Positions 1 through 4,558 of a stretch of DNA of 8,140 nucleotides are shown here, piece after piece (within the stretch, counting starts at the first letter, position 1; every line of letters starts with the position of its first letter). Origin of the DNA: an uncultured euryarchaeote (GTDB lineage Archaea > Thermoplasmatota > Poseidoniia > Poseidoniales > Thalassarchaeaceae). A program made the position numbers and the translations under genes. Below the pieces are notes generated by a model. That model saw only the letters and a program-made list of their open reading frames with translations. It was not told the DNA's origin and did no database searches. The DNA lies in assembly GCA_937876055.1 (NCBI GenBank), contig CALEIW010000175.1:1-8140 (forward strand), given 5' to 3'.

Positions 1-36
1 TGGCTACTACAGAATCTAACTACTAATTTAAACAAA

Positions 37-471
37 TTATGCCCTATGGTATGGCAATCCTTTGATGATTGTAGAGGCTCGATATAATTGCTCTAACAAA
101 ACAACTGCGGCCAACTCGTGAGGTAGTGTGATCAATCCAAGAGATAAGGATGACATTCCCTTGCTATAGTCTCCAAAACCACCTGGTGGTCCAACAACTA
201 GGTGGACATCATTGCTAGAAAGGCGCCATTGTTTCATTTTCTCTGAATATCCCATCGAATCAAGAATTTCGCCTTTTTCCTCGAGCACGATTACGTTGTC
301 TTCTCCAGCCTTGGATACAATTGAGGAAAGGTAGGTCTCAGGATCTGTACGATTTCGATGTTCAGAAAGCGATACACCTTCTCCCGAAAGTCGGTTTGCG
401 TAATCTGAGATAGCCATGCTGAATGCGGCGTCTTTTGCCCTGCCGTGTAGGTGGACGACGATACGGCCCAT
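37..471 (-). CDS. rlmH: RlmH-like 23S rRNA pseudouridine-1915 N3 methyltransferase
   Basis: This is a SPOUT-class methyltransferase that in known members uses S-adenosylmethionine to methylate N3 of pseudouridine 1915 in helix 69 of 23S rRNA, on the assembled ribosome. The 144-residue product carries the knotted C-terminal half of the family: a glycine-rich SAM loop (VVGPPGGFG, about residues 92-100), then LPHEL, EQLYRA and the terminal PYHR signature. The Arg and Tyr matching E. coli R142 and Y152 are kept (R131, Y141). The Arg one helical stretch earlier (E. coli R133) is Ala122. I chose the ATG at 471 because its first strand (GRIVVHLHG) aligns with the E. coli N terminus. In-frame ATGs at 501, 552 and 576 would add residues unlike the family and run into the divergent neighbour. 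No Shine-Dalgarno is visible, so the transcript may be leaderless. The family call is firm; the start is less so. Confidence 0.9.
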   Translation of the reverse strand: MGRIVVHLHGRAKDAAFSMAISDYANRLSGEGVSLSEHRNRTDPETYLSSIVSKAGEDNVIVLEEKGEILDSMGYSEKMKQWRLSSNDVHLVVGPPGGFGDYSKGMSSLSLGLITLPHELAAVVLLEQLYRASTIIKGLPYHRA

Positions 472-550
472 GGTGCGACCGGGGTATCGGCATTCTTTCA
501 TTAATTCGTAAGAATCAAGGGTAACGGCTTGCGCCCTTCGATTGAGAGAC
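472..550. promoter_or_regulatory. Divergent intergenic region, probable back-to-back promoters
   Basis: This 79-base gap separates rlmH (minus) from the plus-strand cluster, so both promoters should lie here. An AT-rich core (TCATTAATTC, 498-507) sits about 30 bases upstream of the rlmH ATG, where an archaeal TATA box would sit for a leaderless transcript. It is flanked by the 6-base arms ATTCTT (492-497) and AAGAAT (510-515). No convincing TATA or Shine-Dalgarno is seen for the plus-strand gene. The promoter role is inferred from layout and is not demonstrated. Confidence 0.4.
492..515. repeat. Short inverted repeat in the divergent promoter region
   Basis: ATTCTT (492-497) and AAGAAT (510-515) are perfect 6-base complements around a 12-base AT-rich centre. 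This could be an operator overlapping the rlmH promoter. Arms of this length in AT-rich DNA can arise by chance, so the call is weak. Confidence 0.25.
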
Positions 551-880
551 ATGAGTTGGTGGCCATTCAAACGCAAGGAAAAGCCCTTGCAAGATGACCT
601 ACATATTCGTGGAACAAGGATTTGGTTACAGGACCTAAGAGAGTCCTGCGAAAGGAATTTCGATAACCCAGAAGAAGGTAGAAGATTGGTTCGACAAATG
701 CAAATCGAGTGGATCGATGCACACTCGGAAGGGGAAGTAGATGATGCACTTCTTGATGGTTTGGATAGGCGCGCACTACGCCTTTTACGGGCCTCGGATG
801 ATCAATGGCTAAAGTGGCTTGATGATGATGACTTTTGGAAGCCTGGATGGCGCGACGAGCCTCGAGGTGAATTAGAATGA
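551..880 (+). CDS. Small acidic, tryptophan-rich protein of unknown function
   Basis: I do not recognise this 109-residue protein. It opens with MSWWPFKRKEK, an aromatic and basic start that could touch a membrane surface. A soluble, charged, probably helical body follows, with an acidic tryptophan-bearing tail (DDQWLKWLDDDDFW, then PGW). There is no signal peptide or transmembrane segment. The ATG at 551 is chosen over a TTG at 542 because neither has a good Shine-Dalgarno and ATG is the stronger codon. Its last codons overlap the start of the next gene in an ATGA arrangement, which suggests coupled translation and a joint role with that membrane protein. Both proteins contain the peptide DDQWL, encoded by the same 14 bases. 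The coding call rests on the intact frame, the coupling and the absence of a rival frame. Confidence 0.7.
   Translation: MSWWPFKRKEKPLQDDLHIRGTRIWLQDLRESCERNFDNPEEGRRLVRQMQIEWIDAHSEGEVDDALLDGLDRRALRLLRASDDQWLKWLDDDDFWKPGWRDEPRGELE
864..870 (+). promoter_or_regulatory. Shine-Dalgarno site of the five-helix membrane protein
   Basis: GAGGTGA matches the core complement of the usual 16S rRNA 3' end without mismatch and lies 6 bases before the ATG at 877. It sits inside the end of the upstream gene, which fits coupled translation and fixes the start. Confidence 0.75.
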
Positions 881-1611
881 GCACTTCGGAATTGGATTAC
901 TGGATAGTTCTGTTTTTCGCTCTTGGAGCAGTTTCATTGTATTACGCAAGATTACAACCTTTCCCTGAATTTGGAAATAAATTCGGGTGGTCCAGTATAG
1001 GATTAGGGTTGGTCTTTCTAATTAGTAGAAATGCCCCAAGAGATACTGCGATATTAGCGCCAACAGTTACCGCAGCAATTTTTGGTGGTCTCGCCGTTAT
1101 GTACGGAGTCAGGCACATGGTAGTGACCCAGCAAGATGTGTTAGTAGCGCCCTTTGGAGGTGTTCTGCTGTGTGTAGGAACTGTTAGTTTGATGGCCGAT
1201 TCATGGGACGAAATGAATTCGACTGACCACCTAATTTCATTCGTTACGGCCTCGGTTGTGGTTATGCTAGAAATTTATCTTGCATTCAGAGGTCTAGTAG
1301 TCGGTGTACAAGGAATTACTTGGTCAAAATCCGGCCTCAGACAGGTAAGTAGAGGGCTATTACAAGGTCCTAGAGGTGCGATTTCACACTTTGAAAGATC
1401 TTGGGACATGGATGATCAATGGCTCAATGCGATGAGTCATGCAGCTCTTGCTTTAATCCACAAACACCTAGGGGATGAAGCCGCCGAAAAGGAGCATATA
1501 CAGGAATTACAAGCTATCGGTGGATGGGATACAGTTGATAAAAATTGGATTCAAACAATTGAGGGTGAATTAAGAAAATTGAAGGTTTCTAGAGGGACTG
1601 AAGAAGAGTGA
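877..1611 (+). CDS. Five-helix membrane protein with TPR-like C-terminal tail
   Basis: This is an unassigned 244-residue integral membrane protein. Hydrophobic segments fall at about residues 8-24, 38-51, 58-78, 88-107 and 118-143, giving five probable transmembrane helices. A roughly 100-residue polar tail follows. Within the tail, residues 165-212 resemble one TPR-type helical hairpin: small and aromatic residues in the first helix (GAISHFERSW), then WLNAMSHAALALIHKHLGDEA. This suggests a docking surface for a partner protein. The start is fixed by a perfect GAGGTGA 6 bases upstream. The ATG overlaps the previous gene's stop by 4 bases, so the small acidic protein upstream is a likely partner. 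In the same frame, directly after the TGA, a 15-codon open stretch (1612-1659) leads to the next gene. Function is unknown. Confidence 0.8.
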   Translation: MSTSELDYWIVLFFALGAVSLYYARLQPFPEFGNKFGWSSIGLGLVFLISRNAPRDTAILAPTVTAAIFGGLAVMYGVRHMVVTQQDVLVAPFGGVLLCVGTVSLMADSWDEMNSTDHLISFVTASVVVMLEIYLAFRGLVVGVQGITWSKSGLRQVSRGLLQGPRGAISHFERSWDMDDQWLNAMSHAALALIHKHLGDEAAEKEHIQELQAIGGWDTVDKNWIQTIEGELRKLKVSRGTEEE

Positions 1612-1659
1612 ATGTCTCTAGCACGATTCAAAGCGATGAACCTACTCGGAAGTGAATAA
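1612..1659 (+). CDS. Possible 15-codon mini-ORF between two genes
   Basis: An ATG immediately follows the upstream TGA and opens a 15-codon frame reading MSLARFKAMNLLGSE before TAA. It ends one base before the ATG of the cobalamin adenosyltransferase gene, and the Shine-Dalgarno of that gene lies inside it. It could be a translated coupler or leader peptide, or simply a spacer that happens to be open. Nothing else supports coding. Confidence 0.2.
   Translation: MSLARFKAMNLLGSE
1648..1655 (+). promoter_or_regulatory. Shine-Dalgarno site of the cobalamin adenosyltransferase gene
   Basis: GGAAGTGA differs by one base from the ideal GGAGGTGA and lies 5 bases before the ATG at 1661. It selects this ATG over the in-frame GTG at 1652, which would fall inside the site itself. 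Confidence 0.7.
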
Positions 1660-1660
1660 G

Positions 1661-2251
1661 ATGGTTCGGATAACCAAGGTTCACACCGGCGGCGGAGATG
1701 GGGGTGAAACCTCTCTTGTCGACGGCACTCGTGTTGGAAAGGAGCATCCAAGGGTTGCGATTTACGGCACCATCGACGAGGCAAATTCAGCTATTGGAAT
1801 TGTTAGAATGGAGCTTTCTAGAGCATCTATTCCTATGGACGTCTGTGATTATACAGACAAGTTGCTCGGGACAATTCAACAGGAATTGTTCGATGTTGGA
1901 GCCGAATGTGCCTGTCCCCCCGGCGGCGTTCCTGAACAAATGTCGATTATTGGAGCAGAGTCGGGAGAACGATTAGTTGCAGAGATGGATTCTATGTTGG
2001 AAGATTTGGAACCTCTGTCTTCATTCATACTACCAACTGGAAGTCCGGCGGTAGCAAATTTACACATGGCTCGAACGATTGTTCGAAGAGCTGAGAGAGA
2101 GGCTTGCTCTCTTCGTGATGAGGTTCGACCAGAGGTGATCAGCTACCTCAACAGGCTCTCTGACCACTGTTTTGTTCTTGGTCGTTGGATTTCGGCAAAG
2201 ACTGGTGAGAATGAGACTTTGTGGACCCCGTTGGGTAAGCGTGAAGAGTGA
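1661..2251 (+). CDS. PduO-type cob(I)alamin adenosyltransferase
   Basis: Enzymes of this family (PduO/MMAB) transfer the adenosyl group of ATP to cob(I)alamin, making coenzyme B12 for enzymes such as methylmalonyl-CoA mutase and class II ribonucleotide reductase. They act in the cytoplasm, usually as trimers. The 196-residue product has the full pattern: an N-terminal nucleotide loop (HTGGGDGGETSL, residues 8-19), RVGK and YGTIDEANSAIG (35-46), FILPTGS (122-128), ARTIVRRAERE (137-147), NRLSDHCFVLGR (164-175) and the closing ETLW. The residue after the loop threonine is Gly rather than the Arg/Lys of human and Lactobacillus enzymes. From memory, TGxGD also occurs in haloarchaeal relatives. The start is fixed by GGAAGTGA 5 bases upstream. 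Neither an adenosylcobalamin user nor other cobalamin genes are in the window. It lies in the plus-strand cluster 6 bases before a small membrane protein gene. Confidence 0.93.
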   Translation: MVRITKVHTGGGDGGETSLVDGTRVGKEHPRVAIYGTIDEANSAIGIVRMELSRASIPMDVCDYTDKLLGTIQQELFDVGAECACPPGGVPEQMSIIGAESGERLVAEMDSMLEDLEPLSSFILPTGSPAVANLHMARTIVRRAEREACSLRDEVRPEVISYLNRLSDHCFVLGRWISAKTGENETLWTPLGKREE

Positions 2252-2257
2252 TTAGCT

Positions 2258-2446
2258 GTGTCTCTCTTTACAAAATATCTTGAGGGTCATAAAGAGGTAA
2301 TCAAGAGTATTGATGATTCAGAACGTTCTCAATTTCAAAAGGGAATTGGAAAATTCTTCGTCACTCTAAAAGTAATTTTTGATTTGGTATTTACCATTGT
2401 TCTTCTATTGGTCGCATTGAATTGGTTCGTTGGGCTGATTCTTTAG
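2258..2446 (+). CDS. Small single-helix membrane protein, function unknown
   Basis: This 62-residue protein has a charged, probably helical, cytoplasmic N-terminal half (about residues 1-33, with DDSERSQFQKG). A long hydrophobic segment from about 34 to 61 ends at the C terminus (LVFTIVLLLVALNWF and GLIL), enough for one transmembrane helix. The GTG start lies 6 bases after the adenosyltransferase stop. A GAGTGAT sequence (2246-2252), an imperfect Shine-Dalgarno, is 5 bases upstream. It is the last gene of the plus-strand cluster, and its stop is only 3 bases from the stop of the convergent Nudix gene. The coding call rests on the open frame, the ribosome site, the fit between its neighbours and a sensible amphipathic-then-hydrophobic layout. 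I do not recognise the family. Confidence 0.65.
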   Translation: MSLFTKYLEGHKEVIKSIDDSERSQFQKGIGKFFVTLKVIFDLVFTIVLLLVALNWFVGLIL

Positions 2447-2449
2447 AAA

Positions 2450-2893
2450 TCAGACTGTCTTACCCACCTTCTGCATGTGTTCTCTAGCTGAGCGTAGTAC
2501 TTCCTTTTCCTGGTCGAAAGTGAGTTGTTCCTCTGCTTCATCTAAACTAAGCCAAAGATAGTTAGTATGTTCATGGGATAATTTAACCTCAAGTTGATCG
2601 GTTGAAGCAATGTACCAAAATACCTGCTTATCGATTGGTCGTCCTTTGCTTTGGAAGGTATATTCTGTTCTGTGACTCCATTCCGAATCAATCTCTATCT
2701 CGCTGATTCCGGTTTCTTCTTTCAACTCTCTGCGAGCGGTTTGGTAATGATCCTCGTCGCCCTCAACATGGCCCTTGGGGTACGACCAATGTCCTTGCGG
2801 ATATTGCAACAGGAGAACACTGTCGAAATTGACCAAGACGAAGCCGCAAGACGTCTCCATAGGTGCTGGGATAGGCATCATACATTTCTCCAT
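2450..2893 (-). CDS. Nudix hydrolase, diadenosine tetraphosphate hydrolase (NUDT2-like) type
   Basis: Nudix enzymes cleave nucleoside diphosphates linked to another group. The close resemblance to asymmetric bis(5'-nucleosyl)-tetraphosphatases suggests Ap4A is split to ATP and AMP, removing a stress-linked by-product of aminoacyl-tRNA synthetases. The 147-residue protein has a perfect Nudix box: G41, five residues, E47, seven residues, then RELKEETGI (55-63), whose glutamates bind metal. Around it are family hallmarks: SCGFVLV (15-21), HWSYPKGHVEG (35-45), KQVFWYIA (89-96) and SHEHTNYLWLSLDEA (106-120). The first ATG (2893) has GGAG only one base upstream. In-frame ATGs at 2881 and 2878 have GGAG at a better distance, so the true start may be 12 or 15 bases shorter. 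It is divergent from the DHH gene. RNA 5' pyrophosphohydrolase activity is an alternative substrate choice. Confidence 0.9.
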   Translation of the reverse strand: MEKCMMPIPAPMETSCGFVLVNFDSVLLLQYPQGHWSYPKGHVEGDEDHYQTARRELKEETGISEIEIDSEWSHRTEYTFQSKGRPIDKQVFWYIASTDQLEVKLSHEHTNYLWLSLDEAEEQLTFDQEKEVLRSAREHMQKVGKTV

Positions 2894-2961
2894 TCTCCTA
2901 TTCCCGTCAAGTGTTGATACGGTAATTTACTCCGTTTTTGGAAAACTATTGAGCCAAACAA
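2894..2961. promoter_or_regulatory. Divergent intergenic region between Nudix and DHH genes
   Basis: This 68-base gap must serve two divergent genes. It contains the short palindrome GTAATTTAC (2922-2930) and an AT-rich stretch, TTTTTGGAAAACTATT (2935-2950), just before the DHH gene. Either could include a TATA or BRE element, but neither is a clean match. The role is assigned from position. Confidence 0.35.
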
Positions 2962-3975
2962 ATGATAGGTGAGTTGTGGCGCAGTCCAATGATGACTCAC
3001 CCTGCCTTGTCGCTAGATATCCGTCGAATTGTGACGGATTCGGACCTCGACGGAGTCGTGACAGGTGCGATTTTGAGAAGATGGTGGAAGGATGCTGAAG
3101 TTGTGTTCGGTCACCCCGGTGCGCTTCGGGCTGGAATGTTGGACGATGTAATCGATAGGCACACTGCGGTTTGTGATTTGCCTAGACATTCTCAATGCGG
3201 ATTGAGTATTGATCACCACCAATCAAATGCACCAATTGATGATGAAGATAATTCTGAGATGGTGGTGGTTTGGAAGCCCACGCCTTCAGCGGCAAGAATC
3301 GCCTTTGATTTGGTTGGTGAAGTTGTCGATGTTTCCGATTTGACCGGCCTTATGGAATGGGTCGACAAGCTGGATGGAGGTTCTGTTAGCAAAGAGGAAT
3401 TCCTCTCAGAGCACCCAGTAGTTTGGCTAGGAAGAATCATTGGAGGAAATGATGTAATCTCACTTGAAATCCTAGAGGCTTTAAGCCGTGGAGATTCTGT
3501 AGAAGATATTCTATCTTCTGAAAATATTTCGTCTGTTGTTGCTGAAAAACGAGACTATCTAACTCGTGCTAATTCAATTATTGCAGAACGATTGGAAGTT
3601 ATCGATAGGCTCGCTGTGGTTCGATTAGAAGACATGGGGGTGCGTTCTAATGGCTATCGTGTTACCGCCTTGGCTGGAGAGGACTGCGATGCTTGTATGG
3701 TTATTCATGGGGATGTTGGTGCTGGATTCGGAGAGGAAGATTCCTATCCTGTTTCAGCCTCGTTTTACACCAACTCATTCCTACACACAGAAGGTGGAAT
3801 TTTCGATCTAACTCACTTAGCAACAAGATTTGATCCCGACGGAGGAGGTCATGCCAATGCCTGTGGTTGTAGGATTCAACCGCTAGAAAATGGTCAAAGG
3901 GTTGAGAGAAAAGTGGCTAACAAAGATATTGAAGAGAATATTGCAGAATGGTTGAAAATGTGGGCAAATCGTTAG
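2962..3975 (+). CDS. DHH/DHHA1 family phosphoesterase
   Basis: The DHH superfamily uses two metal ions to hydrolyse phosphodiester or phosphoanhydride bonds; members include RecJ, nanoRNase/pAp phosphatase NrnA, cyclic-dinucleotide phosphodiesterases and exopolyphosphatases. This 337-residue protein shows motif I as TDSDLDG (25-31), a second acidic strand VCDLP (70-74), the name-giving DHH as SIDHHQSN (82-89), and a fourth motif around VDKLD (134-138). The C-terminal DHHA1 substrate-binding domain ends in GGGHANACGC (294-303). There are no transmembrane or CBS domains, so it is a stand-alone two-domain enzyme nearer NrnA-like and archaeal stand-alone DHH proteins than full RecJ. The substrate cannot be told from sequence. 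The start is uncertain: ATG 2962 has no ribosome site, while ATGs at 2989 and 2992 also precede the conserved core, with AGGTGAG about 15 bases upstream. Its stop overlaps the convergent membrane-protein gene by 4 bases. Confidence 0.88.
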   Translation: MIGELWRSPMMTHPALSLDIRRIVTDSDLDGVVTGAILRRWWKDAEVVFGHPGALRAGMLDDVIDRHTAVCDLPRHSQCGLSIDHHQSNAPIDDEDNSEMVVVWKPTPSAARIAFDLVGEVVDVSDLTGLMEWVDKLDGGSVSKEEFLSEHPVVWLGRIIGGNDVISLEILEALSRGDSVEDILSSENISSVVAEKRDYLTRANSIIAERLEVIDRLAVVRLEDMGVRSNGYRVTALAGEDCDACMVIHGDVGAGFGEEDSYPVSASFYTNSFLHTEGGIFDLTHLATRFDPDGGGHANACGCRIQPLENGQRVERKVANKDIEENIAEWLKMWANR

Positions 3976-4445
3976 CCGATTAATTGCAACAGATAGAGGA
4001 ATCCAAGGAAGGCATGAATGGCAATTAATCCGATCATAATATCGCTAAGTTTGCCGTGTAATTGCTTGGATTTTACAAATGATTTTCCAGCCTTTTTTTC
4101 GGCGCTTGTCTTTCTACCCGAACGCCAAAGGTAAGTCATCAGCGCTATTCCAAGTAATCCAGCCCACCCATGGAAATGTCCAGGCATTAGTAAGTCGAGT
4201 GCGAAATCTTCACCCGAGAGTAAAGATGAGGTTATTTTGGCGGCGAATGCCAAAGCGACAACCAGCAGAACCCAGCGAAACAATCGTTCACCTTGACTCT
4301 CGTGATTTTCGAGTTCTGCAGCCCTCTCAGAGCCCTTTAGCGTGGTGCTCAACTTACGCCAATTTCGTTGCCTTGCAAACTCTCGAATGACAACCAATGC
4401 CGCGATTGGATGCAGCAAGAGGATGAGCACTTGGGTGATTTCCAC
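3972..4445 (-). CDS. Histidine-rich four-helix membrane protein, possible DUF4079 or cytochrome b561-like
   Basis: With the GTG at 4445 as start this is a 157-residue integral membrane protein. It has four probable helices, at about residues 3-24, 56-76, 88-106 and 133-155. Histidines lie in or next to the helices: H12 in helix 1 (LLHPIAA), H48 before helix 2 (ENHESQGER), H90 and H92 at helix 3 (PGHFHGWAG), and H130 and H144 around helix 4. This pattern is typical of small b-type haem proteins and recalls DUF4079 from memory; that family link is tentative. A frame open to 4652 would add 69 polar residues with no family character. They would overlap the start of the divergent gene. A GGTGGCGA sequence (4452-4459 on the minus strand, 6 of 8 ideal bases) lies 6 bases before the GTG and supports the short form. 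A TTG at 4502 is another option. Confidence 0.7.
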   Translation of the reverse strand: MEITQVLILLLHPIAALVVIREFARQRNWRKLSTTLKGSERAAELENHESQGERLFRWVLLVVALAFAAKITSSLLSGEDFALDLLMPGHFHGWAGLLGIALMTYLWRSGRKTSAEKKAGKSFVKSKQLHGKLSDIMIGLIAIHAFLGFLYLLQLIG

Positions 4446-4487
4446 GAGTCTTCGCCACCCTTTAGAGGTCTTGAGTTCTCCTTCTTG

Positions 4488-4506
4488 CGCCTTGCATAGC
4501 AAGGCG
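4488..4506. repeat. Perfect 8-base inverted repeat with 3-base centre
   Basis: The arms CGCCTTGC (4488-4495) and GCAAGGCG (4499-4506) are fully complementary around ATA. The 19-base dyad could be a dimeric regulator's operator or a tight RNA hairpin in a leader. It lies outside both genes if the membrane protein starts at 4445. Confidence 0.6.
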
Positions 4507-4516
4507 ATGTGTTGAT

Positions 4517-4544
4517 GTAGGCAGGGGTGGGGCGATGTGCCTAC
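4517..4544. repeat. Inverted repeat just upstream of the PIN gene ribosome site
   Basis: The arms GTAGGCA (4517-4523) and TGCCTAC (4538-4544) are perfect 7-base complements around a 14-base G-rich centre. The right arm ends one base before the Shine-Dalgarno of the PIN gene. A hairpin here in the mRNA could therefore affect ribosome access; an operator role is equally possible. Confidence 0.5.
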
Positions 4545-4545
4545 C

Positions 4546-4553
4546 GGAGTGAT
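4546..4553 (+). promoter_or_regulatory. Shine-Dalgarno site supporting the TTG start of the PIN gene
   Basis: GGAGTGAT is the ideal GGAGGTGAT with one G missing and lies 5 bases before the TTG at 4559. The in-frame TGA at 4550-4552 rules out any earlier start, and no ATG occurs near the beginning of the frame. The rare TTG start is therefore well supported. Confidence 0.7.
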
Positions 4554-4558
4554 TCGAT

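Larger units (their letters stand above)
4446..4558. promoter_or_regulatory. Divergent regulatory region with two inverted repeats
   Basis: This 113-base gap separates the four-helix membrane protein gene from the giant PIN protein gene. It is unusually rich in symmetry: two perfect inverted repeats, a 9-base direct repeat (GGCGATGTG at 4503-4511 and 4531-4539) and a G-rich stretch (GGGGTGGGGCG, 4524-4534). No AT-rich TATA-like box is evident. Either the promoters are unusual or the repeats lie in a transcribed leader. It ends in the ribosome-binding site of the PIN gene. Confidence 0.55.

Noticed and set aside
1..36. Possible tail of another gene before rlmH
   Set aside because: Plus-strand frames end at 17-19 and 24-26, so a plus-strand gene could finish here. 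Only a handful of codons are visible and nothing identifies one; the stretch is AT-rich intergenic DNA as far as can be seen.
472..576. N-terminal extension of RlmH up to in-frame ATGs at 501, 552 or 576
   Set aside because: The ATG at 471 aligns with the family N terminus. The extra residues are unlike RlmH, and the longest form would overlap the divergent gene starting at 551.
567..884. Minus-strand open frame opposite the small acidic protein
   Set aside because: It lies antisense to a gene with a coupled downstream partner, has His- and Pro-rich content without a fold pattern, and has no ribosome site.
4089..4097. Oligo-T run as an archaeal terminator
   Set aside because: The T run lies inside the coding region of the minus-strand membrane protein, where it encodes lysine codons, so it is not positioned as a terminator for that gene.
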